From: JBFHKO01 sp041595355
Lineage (GTDB): Bacteria > Pseudomonadota > Gammaproteobacteria > Enterobacterales > Aeromonadaceae
DNA length: 19,690 nucleotides
Assembly: GCA_041595355.1 (NCBI GenBank)
Contig: JBFHKO010000024.1
Span: forward strand, 1-19,690
Reading direction: 5' to 3'
Shown here: one piece after another, positions 7,596 through 16,659 of the stretch
Numbering within the stretch: the stretch's first letter is position 1
Layout: each line of letters begins with the position of its first letter
The notes under the pieces: model-generated
The model's database searches: none
What the model was told of the DNA's origin: nothing
What the model saw: only the letters and a program-made list of their open reading frames with translations
Translations under genes and position numbers: made by a program

Positions 7596-9260
7596 TCAGC
7601 GCAGCAGGGCGAACAGCAGCAGCAGGTTGGCCAGCAGCGAGAGCATGCCAATCCATTGCCAGCTTTGCAGTTGTTGCTCCAGCGGCAGGCTCGCCGGCTC
7701 GGGCTCGGGATGGCGGGCAGTGCCGGCATCGATGAGGCTCTCCAGCCACTGGCGGGGCGAGGTGAAGCGCTCGGCAGGCTCCCGGGCCACGGCGCGCAGC
7801 AGGCTCGCCTCGAACCAGGCGGGGGTATCCGGCCGCCAGCGGGAGGGCGGTGTGGGCTGACCGAAGTCGGGATGCTGGAAGGGCTCTATCTCCCCGTAGG
7901 GGTAGTGGCCGGTGAGAATGAAATAGAGGGTCACGCCGGCGGCGTAGAGCTCGGTCTGCGCGCCATGGGGAGCGCCCTGGTAGAGCTCCGGTGCCAGAAA
8001 GCTGGGGGTGCCCGGCAGGCTGCCGGCCGGCTCCCACGCCAGCCCCGGTATGGTGGCCAGGCCGAAGTCGATGAGGGTGAGCTCCCCTTCCGGATCCAGC
8101 ATCAGGTTGTCGGGCTTGATGTCCCGGTGCAGCAGCCGCTGCTGCTCGAGCAGCGTCAGCAGGCTGGCGAGCTTGACCGCAATGCGGATGGCCTGGGGCA
8201 GGGATAGGCGCTGGGCTGCCACCCGCTGGGCCAGGCTTTCGCCGGGGATGCGCCGCTGCACGAAGTAGAGTGCCGAGCGCAGGGGCAGATCGACCACCTC
8301 GGGGCAGCCGTTGCCCTGCAGGCGCTGGAGCATCCACTCCTCGAGCCAGAGCGCCTGCCGGCAGTGGGGATCCTCGGCCTGGCGTACCGGCAGTGTCTTC
8401 AGCACCGCCGGCTGGCCGTCTGCGGTGATGACCCCATAGAGCAGGCTGTGGCGGCTGCGCTGCAGCAGGCCGGTGACGGTCAGGCCATCCAGCTGTTCGC
8501 CCGGCTTGAGCGGCGGCGGTGGCAACAGGGGGGGCGCCGCGAGAGGCGCGCTGGCGGTGGCCGGCAGCTGCCGCACCCGTACCGCCAGGGCGGTGGCGTT
8601 GTCCCGGCCTCCCAGGGCGATGGCCTGCTCGCCGAGGCGGGTGACCCAGGCGTGCAGATCCTGGCGCTCGGCGGCCGATGGCAACAGACCGCTGGCCTCG
8701 ATAAGGGCCCAGACGCCGTCGCTCAGCAGCAAAAACAGATCCTCCTCCTGCAGCTCGCCGCCGAGGTGGTCGATCTGCAGTTCGTCACCCAGGCCCATGG
8801 CGCGGCTCAGCACATGCGTCATGCCCGGCTTGTCCCAGGTATGCTCCCGGGTCAGGCACTCCCAGTGCCCCTGGCGCCAGCGGTAGAGGCGGCAGTCGCC
8901 CAGATGCACGGCATGGAAGTGGCGCTGACGCAGGATCAGGGCGGTCAGGGTGGTGAGCAGCGGCTCGCTGGGGTGGCGGCTCTTGAGCCAGTTGTGTTGC
9001 CCCCGCAGCATCTGCTCGAGGGCGTTCTCCAGCGGCCAGTGCTCGGGGCAGGCGTAATAGTCCGAGGCCAGGGCGTGGAGGGTGGATCTGGCGGCCAGCT
9101 GACCATCCAGGCACTGGCTGACCCCGTCGGCGACGGCCAGTAGCCAGCCCTTGGCCTGCTGGGAGGGGGCCGGGGGGGCGTGGATGCACCAGGCATCCTC
9201 GTTTCTGGGCTTGGGCCCCTGGAGTGAGACCGCGGCGGTGTCGAGTTGCAATGTCTTCAT
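7596..9260 (-). CDS. Bifunctional PP2C-type phosphatase / Ser-Thr protein kinase, tail-anchored
   Basis: The 554-residue protein joins two opposing activities. Residues about 8-228 are a PP2C phosphatase with RNED (19-22), ADG (44-46), LGDCR (120-124), SDG (180-182) and GGRDN (217-221), the metal-binding residues. After a proline-rich linker (about 239-253) comes a Hanks-type kinase: lysine K288 in AVLKTL, catalytic HRDIKPDN (378-385), DFG (398-400) and an APE motif. The usual glycine-rich loop is replaced by GLLQRSRHSLLY. A final hydrophobic helix (about 535-553) should anchor it in the membrane. A kinase of this type sits beside nasA in Pseudomonas aeruginosa (PA1782/PA1783), so a role in nitrate assimilation is likely, but its targets are unknown. 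The start is the ATG at 9260 with a weak ribosome site. Confidence 0.9.
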   Translation of the reverse strand: MKTLQLDTAAVSLQGPKPRNEDAWCIHAPPAPSQQAKGWLLAVADGVSQCLDGQLAARSTLHALASDYYACPEHWPLENALEQMLRGQHNWLKSRHPSEPLLTTLTALILRQRHFHAVHLGDCRLYRWRQGHWECLTREHTWDKPGMTHVLSRAMGLGDELQIDHLGGELQEEDLFLLLSDGVWALIEASGLLPSAAERQDLHAWVTRLGEQAIALGGRDNATALAVRVRQLPATASAPLAAPPLLPPPPLKPGEQLDGLTVTGLLQRSRHSLLYGVITADGQPAVLKTLPVRQAEDPHCRQALWLEEWMLQRLQGNGCPEVVDLPLRSALYFVQRRIPGESLAQRVAAQRLSLPQAIRIAVKLASLLTLLEQQRLLHRDIKPDNLMLDPEGELTLIDFGLATIPGLAWEPAGSLPGTPSFLAPELYQGAPHGAQTELYAAGVTLYFILTGHYPYGEIEPFQHPDFGQPTPPSRWRPDTPAWFEASLLRAVAREPAERFTSPRQWLESLIDAGTARHPEPEPASLPLEQQLQSWQWIGMLSLLANLLLLFALLR

Positions 9261-9295
9261 CGGAGCGCCTGGCTGAGGTGGGTCATGCCCATACG

Positions 9296-9326
9296 CCAAG
9301 GGGCGAAGCCTGGCTTCGCCCCTTGG
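9296..9326 (-). other. Strong intercistronic stem-loop between nasA and the kinase gene
   Basis: CCAAGGGGCGAAGC and its exact complement are separated by a 3-nt loop, giving a 14-bp perfect stem in the nasA-kinase spacer. No T-tract follows on either strand, so it is not a typical intrinsic terminator. It could protect the nasA message from 3' exonucleases or reduce read-through into the kinase. Confidence 0.7.
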
Positions 9327-9349
9327 GGGAGTGGTGCGGCCTGTAGAGC

Positions 9350-10561
9350 TTAGACCCGGGCGGCGGTGAGTGCTGCCGAACCCCAGGTGGTGCGCCAGCG
9401 GCGCTTCACGCCACTTAGGCCAAACCAGGCAATGGCGCCCAGAGCGGCGAATACCCACAGGCCGATGGCATAGCTGCCGGTCAGGGCCTTGACTTGGCCG
9501 AGGCCGGCCGCCAGCAGGAAGCCGCCGACGCCGCCGGCCATGCCGATAAGGCCGGTCATGACCCCGATCTCGGCGCGAAAGCGCTGGGGAACCAGCTGGA
9601 ATACCGAGCCGTTGCCCATGCCGAGGAAGAGCATGGCCAGGATGAAGATGGCGGTGGTACCGACAGCGCCACCGACATTGAAACCGGCCAGGGCAATCAG
9701 CAGCGAGGAGCTGGTGTAGACCACCAGCAGCGAGCGTACGCCGCCGATGCGATCGGCCAGGGCGCCGCCCAGGGGGCGCATCACCGAGCCGGCAAACACG
9801 CAGGCGGCGGTATACAGGCCGGCGGTCTTCAGATCGAAGCCGAACTGGTCGGCAAAGTAACCCGGCAGGGCGCCGGCAAAGCCGGAGAAGCCGCCGAAGG
9901 TGATCATGTAGAAAAACATGAACCACCAGGCATCTTTGTCGGCCAGGGCGCGGGTGTAATCCAGCAGACGCTTGGGTGCCGGGGCGCCGGGGGCATCCTT
10001 GGCGAACAGCACAAACAGCACGAAGGCAATGCCCACCGGCAGCAGGGCGAAGCCGAACACGTTCTGCCAGCCGAAGGCGATGGCCAGCACGGGGGCGAAC
10101 AGCACCGCCAGCACGGTACCCGAGTTACCGGCGCCGGCAATGCCCATGGCCGTGCCCTGGTGCTCGGGCGGATACCAGCGGGAGGCCAGCGGCAGGGCCA
10201 CGGCGAAGGAGGCGCCGGCGACGCCCAGGGCCAGGCCCAGCAGCAGTGCCTGGTTCATGCTGTGAATGCCGAACTTCCAGGCTGCGGCCAGGGCCAGCAT
10301 CACCACCAGCTGGCCGAAGATACCGGTTTTTTTGGGGCCGATGCGATCCACCAGCAAGCCGAAGACCACGCGCAGCAGGGCGCCGGCCAGTATGGGGGTG
10401 GCGACCACCAGGGCGCGCTGATCGACGCTGAGGCCCAGATCGTCCTGCAGCAATTTCTGCAGCGGGCTGATCAGGTACCAGACCATGAAGCTGAGGTCGA
10501 AATACAAAAAGGCGGTCAGTAGCGTGGGGGTATGACCGGATTTCCAGAAAGCTTTGTTCAT
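9350..10561 (-). CDS. nasA: Nitrate/nitrite transporter, NNP family of the major facilitator superfamily
   Basis: The 403-residue protein has about 12 membrane helices. It carries both nitrate-signature regions of the NNP family: AGAGNSGT near 142-149 and GMAGGVGGF near 340-348, plus the GMGNGSVFQLVP helix (314-325) and the MFS loop motif VDRIGPKK. It moves nitrate (possibly nitrite) across the inner membrane. I prefer NasA over the respiratory NarK because of the sigma-54 promoter and the adjacent phosphatase/kinase, as in the Pseudomonas nasA locus. The ATG at 10561 has GGAG 8 nt upstream; a TTG one codon earlier is less likely. The kinase gene follows after an 89-bp gap containing a stem-loop. 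Confidence 0.93.
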   Translation of the reverse strand: MNKAFWKSGHTPTLLTAFLYFDLSFMVWYLISPLQKLLQDDLGLSVDQRALVVATPILAGALLRVVFGLLVDRIGPKKTGIFGQLVVMLALAAAWKFGIHSMNQALLLGLALGVAGASFAVALPLASRWYPPEHQGTAMGIAGAGNSGTVLAVLFAPVLAIAFGWQNVFGFALLPVGIAFVLFVLFAKDAPGAPAPKRLLDYTRALADKDAWWFMFFYMITFGGFSGFAGALPGYFADQFGFDLKTAGLYTAACVFAGSVMRPLGGALADRIGGVRSLLVVYTSSSLLIALAGFNVGGAVGTTAIFILAMLFLGMGNGSVFQLVPQRFRAEIGVMTGLIGMAGGVGGFLLAAGLGQVKALTGSYAIGLWVFAALGAIAWFGLSGVKRRWRTTWGSAALTAARV

Positions 10562-10622
10562 CAAATGTGCTCCAAAGGGGGTGGCCGGCCAGCGTGGCAG
10601 TCGCGGGCCGCTGCTCCCCTAA

Positions 10623-10638
10623 GGCAAATGATGTGCCA
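10623..10638 (-). promoter_or_regulatory. Sigma-54 (-24/-12) promoter of nasA
   Basis: On the minus strand TGGCAC-ATCAT-TTGCC matches the sigma-54 consensus TGGCAC-N5-TTGCA with exact spacing; only the last base differs. Transcription would start near 10612, about 50 nt before the nasA ATG. Confidence 0.85.
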
Positions 10639-10740
10639 TAAATGCGATCTTGTTGTTGCGCTGCTGTTATTGCCATGTAAAACAGTCGATTCACCCGCCT
10701 GGGCTGCCTGCTCCTTCCCGGGTGGCCAGATTGGGCTGCC

Positions 10741-10786
10741 GCCCCGTAATGGGTCGACAGACAATCGAGGGGCCCCGCAATGGGGC
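10741..10786. promoter_or_regulatory. Two NtrC-like dyads upstream of the nasA promoter
   Basis: GCCCC-GTAAT-GGGTC (10741-10755) and GCCCC-GCAAT-GGGGC (10772-10786) share the layout of NtrC enhancer sites (GCACC-N5-GGTGC), with C/G in place of the inner A/T. Their centres are 31 bp apart, close to three helical turns, and about 135-165 bp upstream of the inferred start, a usual enhancer distance. The second is a perfect dyad. Confidence 0.4.
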
Positions 10787-10844
10787 GTGCGGCCCGGCGC
10801 TGCGGCAGAGTGGTGCGCCCCTGGGCGGCGGCCACGCTTTTGCT

Positions 10845-10873
10845 TGGGCAAAAACTGCCCCAGGGTTTATAAT
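10845..10873 (+). promoter_or_regulatory. Sigma-70 promoter of prfC
   Basis: A perfect -10 TATAAT (10868-10873) follows a -35 TGGGCA (10845-10850; 4 of 6 matches) by 17 bp. A short inverted repeat GGGCA-AAAAC-TGCCC (10846-10860) overlaps the -35 and spacer. The transcript leader would be about 40 nt. Confidence 0.75.
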
Positions 10874-10919
10874 CCGCCGCCAAATTTGTCAGTTCAGTCC
10901 ACGAAGCGGGTAACTCTCC

Positions 10920-12503
<1,584 letters not shown>

Positions 12504-12531
12504 GTCGGGAGCTTTGGCTTGGGCGTTAACG

Positions 12532-12558
12532 GGGGCCGTCATTGCGACGGCCCCTTTT
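12532..12558 (+). terminator. Rho-independent terminator of prfC
   Basis: GGGGCCGTC-ATTGC-GACGGCCCC is a perfect 9-bp stem with a 5-nt loop followed by four T, 28 bp past the prfC stop. Confidence 0.9.
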
Positions 12559-12614
12559 CATGCCCGTCCGCGGCGGTGCCGGCCGGGGGAGGGCCCTGGC
12601 CGGCAAAAACAGGT

Positions 12615-12648
12615 CGCATATGATAAGCATTATCAATTAATATATGCG
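12615..12648 (+). promoter_or_regulatory. Fur box with overlapping -10 element, upstream of the desaturase gene
   Basis: TGATAAGCATTATCA (12621-12635) matches the Fur 7-1-7 consensus TGATAAT-N-ATTATCA at 13 of 14 fixed positions. It overlaps a possible -10 TATGAT (12619-12624) with a weak -35 (TGGCCG at 12597-12602). An outer dyad CGCATAT (12615-12621) and ATATGCG (12642-12648) brackets it. The site is an AT-rich island in GC-rich DNA. Confidence 0.7.
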
Positions 12649-12682
12649 CCTTTCTTCCGCCGCAAGGAAAGGTTCTGTACTC

Positions 12683-13729
12683 ATGGCATGGCCCAGCCCC
12701 ATCACCGACATCTTCAGCCTCCTGCTCGAGCGGGTGGGCCTGCCGCTATGGCAGACCTTTATGGGCCTGTTCGACCTCAATGGCCGCCTTGGCGCCCCCT
12801 ACCTGCTCATCTCGCTGGCCGTGGCCTATGCCCTTTATCGCCAGCAGCGCCGGCAGGCAGGGAGCCAGGGCAAAACGTTCGGCGCCTTTCTCGGCGGCCG
12901 CGCCGTCTGGCTGCACCGCTCGGCGCTGGTCGACTACCAGTACTATTTCGTGCGCGTGCTGCTGCACCTGGCCTTCATCGCGCCCATCCTGGCCTGGCTG
13001 GCGCCGGTGCGGCTGCAGGACGGCGAGGTCAGCGCCTGGCTGGACGCCCTCTGGGGCCTCAGGCCCCGGCTGGATGAGACGCTGCCGCTGATGCTGCTCT
13101 ATGGCCTCGGCGTCTTTTTGCTCAGCGACCTGGTTCATTACTGGCTGCACCGCGCCTTTCACGGCCGCTGGCTGTGGGAGTTTCACAAGGTGCATCACAG
13201 CGCCATCGTCATGGTGCCGCCGACGGCCAGCCGCATCCATGTGGTCGAGAAGCTGGCCGAGCACCTGGCCAAGGGCACTGTGCTGGCCCTTTACGGCGGC
13301 GCCTTCTTCCATGCCTGCGGCGGCGAGATAGACAAGTTCACCCTGTTCGGCGTCAGCTACCTGGTACTGCTGTTCAACAGCCTGGCGGCCAACCTGCGGC
13401 ATACCCATGTCTGGCTCTCGTTCGGCCCCCGCATCGAACATCTGCTCAACAGCCCGGCCCAGCACCAGATCCACCACAGCGCGGATCCCAGGCACTTCAA
13501 CCGCAACTTCGGCACCAATCTTTCGCTCTGGGACTGGCTGTTCGGCACCCTCTATGTGACCACCCCGGAGCCCGAGCCGCTCACCTTCGGCGTCGGCCCG
13601 CGCGATGGCGAGCGCTACACCCGGCTGCACAACCTGATCCTGCGCCCCTTCTGGGTCACGGCGTTGAAGCTATGGCGCGCACGGCCTTTGGCCGGTAAAC
13701 CCGCGACCCTCGCCAGGCCTCGCCGCTGA
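12683..13729 (+). CDS. Sterol desaturase / fatty acid hydroxylase family membrane di-iron protein
   Basis: The 348-residue protein is an integral membrane enzyme of the fatty acid hydroxylase superfamily, which uses a histidine-bound di-iron centre and O2 to hydroxylate or desaturate lipids. The histidine clusters are intact: HYWLH (152-156) with H160, HKVHH (168-172), a further RHTH (239-242) and HQIHH (261-265). Several hydrophobic helices lie near 35-52, 88-108 and 136-152. The substrate cannot be read from sequence; bacterial relatives act on sterols, ornithine lipids or ether lipids. I chose the ATG at 12683, preceded by AAGGAAAGG at 12664-12672 (spacing 10). An ATG at 12644 would add 13 residues but has no ribosome site and lies in the operator dyad. 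A near-perfect Fur box is upstream. Confidence 0.85.
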   Translation: MAWPSPITDIFSLLLERVGLPLWQTFMGLFDLNGRLGAPYLLISLAVAYALYRQQRRQAGSQGKTFGAFLGGRAVWLHRSALVDYQYYFVRVLLHLAFIAPILAWLAPVRLQDGEVSAWLDALWGLRPRLDETLPLMLLYGLGVFLLSDLVHYWLHRAFHGRWLWEFHKVHHSAIVMVPPTASRIHVVEKLAEHLAKGTVLALYGGAFFHACGGEIDKFTLFGVSYLVLLFNSLAANLRHTHVWLSFGPRIEHLLNSPAQHQIHHSADPRHFNRNFGTNLSLWDWLFGTLYVTTPEPEPLTFGVGPRDGERYTRLHNLILRPFWVTALKLWRARPLAGKPATLARPRR

Positions 13730-13775
13730 GCTCTTTTCGCCGGCCCGGTTCGCAATCAGGCCATTGAATATCAAA

Positions 13776-13793
13776 AACCGGCCTGGGCCGGTT
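13776..13793. other. Hairpin between the desaturase gene and yjjV
   Basis: AACCGGCC-TG-GGCCGGTT is a perfect 8-bp dyad. On the minus strand it is followed by a short T-tract (five T in total), but no minus-strand gene ends here. On the plus strand it lacks a T-tract, so it is at most a weak terminator for the desaturase gene. Confidence 0.4.
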
Positions 13794-13860
13794 ATGCTTT
13801 CCCTAAACCCGGGCGGCGCGCTAGCGTGGCCACCCGCCTGCTTGCCGGAGAGCCATTGCC

Positions 13861-14658
13861 ATGCCGCTACCGCTGACCGATACCCATGTGCATCTGGGCT
13901 TGCCGGAGTATGCCGCCGATCTGGGCGCTGTGCTGGCGCGCAGCCGGGAGGCCGGAGTGGCGCGCTGGATAGTGCCGGCCATCGACTCTGCCGGCTGGGC
14001 GGCCCTGCCGGCGCTGCATCGCCAGCATGCGGGGCTGTTCTATGCCTTCGGGCTGCATCCTTGGTTCCTAGCGGGTGAGGGCGAGCAAGTCTGGGCGCGG
14101 CTGGAGGCGCGGCTTAAGCAGGCCCCGGCCGGACTGGTGGCCATCGGCGAGTGTGGCCTGGATGCCCTGGTGACGGTGCCGCTTGCGCGGCAACTCGAAA
14201 TGCTCGAGCGGCAGCTGGATCTGGCCTGCCGCTACCGGCTGCCGGTCATCCTGCACAGCCGCAGGACCCACAACGAGTTGCTGGCGCTGCTGGTGCGCTA
14301 CCGGCTGCCCCGCGGCGCGGTGTTGCATGCCTTTACCGGTTCACGCCAGCAGGGCGAGCAGTTCATGCATGCCGGCTGCTATCTGGGCATCGGCGGCGTC
14401 ATCACCTATCCGCGCGCCGACAAGACCCGCAAGGCCGTGGCCGGGTTGCCGCTGGCGAGGCTGCTGCTGGAGACCGATGGCCCGACCATGCCGCTATCTG
14501 GCCGCCAAGGCAGCCGCAACGAGCCGGCCTTCCTGCCCGAGGTGCTGACCGAGCTGGCCGCCCTGCGCCGCCAGCCGGCGGCCGAGCTGGCCGCGGCGCT
14601 GGAGACCAATGCGGATCGCTGTTTCTTCCCCGCCAGCGCGGCGGGAACCCACGACTGA
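13861..14658 (+). CDS. yjjV: TatD-family metal-dependent hydrolase YjjV
   Basis: The 265-residue protein is a TIM-barrel hydrolase of the TatD family (metal-dependent DNase/phosphoesterase-like). Metal and catalytic residues are in place: H9-V-H11 (DTHVH), E97 in IGECGLD, H132 in LHSRRTH, H156 in LHAFTGS, and D206 in LLLETDGP. The ILHSRRTH and ITYPRADKTR blocks match E. coli YjjV rather than TatD or YcfH. The usual ETDAP is ETDGP here. The segment after GLD (102-110) is a few residues shorter than in E. coli. GGAG lies 10 nt before the ATG. In E. coli yjjV also lies close to the deo genes. deoB follows after 12 nt. Confidence 0.93.
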   Translation: MPLPLTDTHVHLGLPEYAADLGAVLARSREAGVARWIVPAIDSAGWAALPALHRQHAGLFYAFGLHPWFLAGEGEQVWARLEARLKQAPAGLVAIGECGLDALVTVPLARQLEMLERQLDLACRYRLPVILHSRRTHNELLALLVRYRLPRGAVLHAFTGSRQQGEQFMHAGCYLGIGGVITYPRADKTRKAVAGLPLARLLLETDGPTMPLSGRQGSRNEPAFLPEVLTELAALRRQPAAELAAALETNADRCFFPASAAGTHD

Positions 14659-14670
14659 CGGGAGCCAAGC

Positions 14671-15900
14671 ATGGGCCGCACTTTCATTCTGCTGCTGGAC
14701 TCGCTGGGTATCGGCGCGACTCCCGATGCCGAACGCTTCGGCGATGCCGGCGCCGACACCCTGGGCCATATCGCCGCCGGCTGCGTGGCCACCCGCGGTG
14801 CGCTGCGCATTCCCAACCTGCTGGCCCTGGGGCTGGGGCATGCCCATCTGCTGGCCACCGACCCGCCCCTGGCGGGGCTGAGCCTGCCGGACAGAACCAC
14901 AGGCGCCTATGGCGCCGCTGCCGAGCTTTCCACCGGCAAGGACACCCCCTCGGGGCACTGGGAGCTGGCCGGCGCTCCTGTGCTGTTCGAGTGGGGCTAC
15001 TTTCGGGATCGCGAGCAGAGTTTTCCGCCCGCCTTGCTGGCCGCGCTGATCGAGCAGGGCGGGCTGCCGGGGTTGCTCGGCAACTGCCACGCCTCGGGCA
15101 CCGAGATCCTGGAGCGACTGGGCGAGGAGCACCTGCGTACCGGCAAGCCCATTGTCTATACCTCTGCCGATTCGGTGTTCCAGATAGCCTGCCACGAGCA
15201 GCACTTCGGGTTGGCGCGTCTCTATGCGCTTTGCGAGCTGGCGCGCCGGCTGCTCGAACCCTACAACATCGGCCGGGTGATCGCCCGGCCCTTCGTCGGG
15301 GCGGGACGCGGCCAGTTTCAGCGCACCGGCAACCGCCACGACTACGCGCTGGCGCCGCCCATGCCGACCCTGCTGGATCGGCTGGTCGCGTCGGGGCACG
15401 AGGTGATCGCCATCGGCAAGATAGCCGACATCTATGCCGGACGCGGCATCAGCCGCGCGCTCAGGGCCACCGGCCTGCCGGCGCTCTGGGAGTGCACCCT
15501 GCAGCAGGCTGCCGATGCCCCCGACGGGGCGCTGGTGTTTACCAACTTCGTCGATTTCGACTCCGCCTACGGTCATCGACGCGATCTGGCCGGCTATGCC
15601 GGGGCGCTGGAGTATTTCGATTCGCGGCTGCCCGAATTGCTGGCCCGCCTGGCTGCCGACGACTGGCTATTGCTGACCGCGGATCACGGCTGCGATCCCA
15701 TCTGGCCCGGCACCGAGCATACCCGTGAGCAGGTGCCCGTGCTGGTGTATGGCGCCGGACTGGCGGCGGTGTCGCTCGGCCTGCGGCGCAGCTTTGCCGA
15801 TATCGGCCAGACGCTGGCGCAGCACTACGGCCTCTCGCCCCTGGCCCACGGCGACAGTTTTCTACCCCTATTGTGTCCCCATGAGGAGTCTTCGACATGA
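14671..15900 (+). CDS. deoB: Phosphopentomutase
   Basis: DeoB interconverts (deoxy)ribose 1-phosphate and 5-phosphate, linking nucleoside breakdown to the pentose phosphate pathway. The 409-residue length fits E. coli (407). It belongs to the alkaline phosphatase superfamily: D10 in LLLDSLGIGATPDAERFGD (cited in part), the phosphorylated threonine T92 in GKDTPSGHWE, and metal ligands in TADHGCDP (336-343) and HTRE (350-353). YTSADSVFQIACHE and FQRTGNRHD are family blocks. GGGAG six nt before the ATG is a strong ribosome site. The stop overlaps the deoD start (ATGA), so DeoB and DeoD are translationally coupled. The E. coli partners deoC and deoA are not next to it. Confidence 0.97.
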   Translation: MGRTFILLLDSLGIGATPDAERFGDAGADTLGHIAAGCVATRGALRIPNLLALGLGHAHLLATDPPLAGLSLPDRTTGAYGAAAELSTGKDTPSGHWELAGAPVLFEWGYFRDREQSFPPALLAALIEQGGLPGLLGNCHASGTEILERLGEEHLRTGKPIVYTSADSVFQIACHEQHFGLARLYALCELARRLLEPYNIGRVIARPFVGAGRGQFQRTGNRHDYALAPPMPTLLDRLVASGHEVIAIGKIADIYAGRGISRALRATGLPALWECTLQQAADAPDGALVFTNFVDFDSAYGHRRDLAGYAGALEYFDSRLPELLARLAADDWLLLTADHGCDPIWPGTEHTREQVPVLVYGAGLAAVSLGLRRSFADIGQTLAQHYGLSPLAHGDSFLPLLCPHEESST

Positions 15901-16625
15901 CCACACCCCATATCAACGCTCCCGAGGGGGCCTTTGCCGAGACGGTACTGATGCCGGGCGATCCTCTGCGTGCCCAGTACATCGCTGACAGCTTCCTGGA
16001 GCGTGCCGAGCGGGTCACCGATGTGCGCAACATGTACGGGTATACCGGTTACTACAAGGGGCACCGGCTGTCGGTGATGGGGCACGGCATGGGCATTCCC
16101 TCCTGCTCCATCTACTGCAAGGAGCTCATCACCGAATACGGGGTACGCAACCTCATCCGGGTGGGCACCTGCGGCGCGGTGCGCAGCGACGTGCGGGTGC
16201 GGGACCTGGTCATCGGCATGGGGGCCTGCACCGACTCCAGGGTCAACCGCATGCGCTTTCGGGATCACGACTTTGCCGCCATCGCCGATTTCGGCCTGCT
16301 GCGCAATGCGGTGGCGGCGGCGGAGGCGTTGGGCATAGCGGTCAAGGTGGGCAATCTCTTCTCCGCCGATCTCTTTTACGCGGCCGACCCCGGCATGTTC
16401 GAGGTGATGGAGAAATACGGCATTCTGGGGGTGGAGATGGAGGCTGCCGGCCTCTACGGGGTGGCCGCCGAGTATGGCGCCCGGGCGCTCACCCTGTGCA
16501 CCGTCTCGGATCACATCACCCAGGGCGAACAGACCAGCGCCGAGGAGCGGGAGCGGACTTTCGACGACATGATCCTCGTTGCCCTGGAGTCGGCCCTGCT
16601 GGGCGGCTGGCCGCCGGGATCCTGA
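15897..16625 (+). CDS. deoD: Purine-nucleoside phosphorylase (hexameric, DeoD type)
   Basis: DeoD cleaves purine (deoxy)nucleosides with phosphate to a free base and (deoxy)ribose 1-phosphate, the substrate of DeoB. The 242-residue protein (E. coli 239) has H5, the PGDPLRA phosphate loop (20-26), M65 in GHGMGIPS, E180-M-E182 in GVEMEAAG, and the catalytic D205 in SDH. The ATG overlaps the deoB stop, with GAGGAG upstream. No terminator is clear before serB, 104 bp away. Confidence 0.98.
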   Translation: MTTPHINAPEGAFAETVLMPGDPLRAQYIADSFLERAERVTDVRNMYGYTGYYKGHRLSVMGHGMGIPSCSIYCKELITEYGVRNLIRVGTCGAVRSDVRVRDLVIGMGACTDSRVNRMRFRDHDFAAIADFGLLRNAVAAAEALGIAVKVGNLFSADLFYAADPGMFEVMEKYGILGVEMEAAGLYGVAAEYGARALTLCTVSDHITQGEQTSAEERERTFDDMILVALESALLGGWPPGS

Positions 16626-16659
16626 CGCCTATGGCGGGCGGTGGCGGGCAGATTGGCGC

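Larger units (their letters stand above)
10562..10919. other. Divergent control region nasA/prfC
   Basis: This 358-bp stretch contains no gene. It holds the sigma-54 promoter of nasA (10623-10638), two NtrC-like dyads (10741-10786) and the sigma-70 promoter of prfC (10845-10873). The inferred nasA leader of about 50 nt is too short to hold the two-hairpin antitermination leader known for NasR- or NasT-controlled genes. Confidence 0.7.

Noticed and set aside
6465..8207. Plus-strand open frame of 580 codons across yqjK, yqjE, yqjD and the kinase end
   Set aside because: Low-complexity, glutamine-rich product opposite four genes with clear family features.
12644..12682. Alternative desaturase start at 12644
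   Set aside because: No ribosome site, and the codon lies within the operator dyad. The ATG at 12683 follows AAGGAAAGG.
13764..13798. TTGAAT and TATGCT as a promoter for yjjV
   Set aside because: The spacer is 23 bp and contains a strong hairpin, outside the normal 16-18 bp range.
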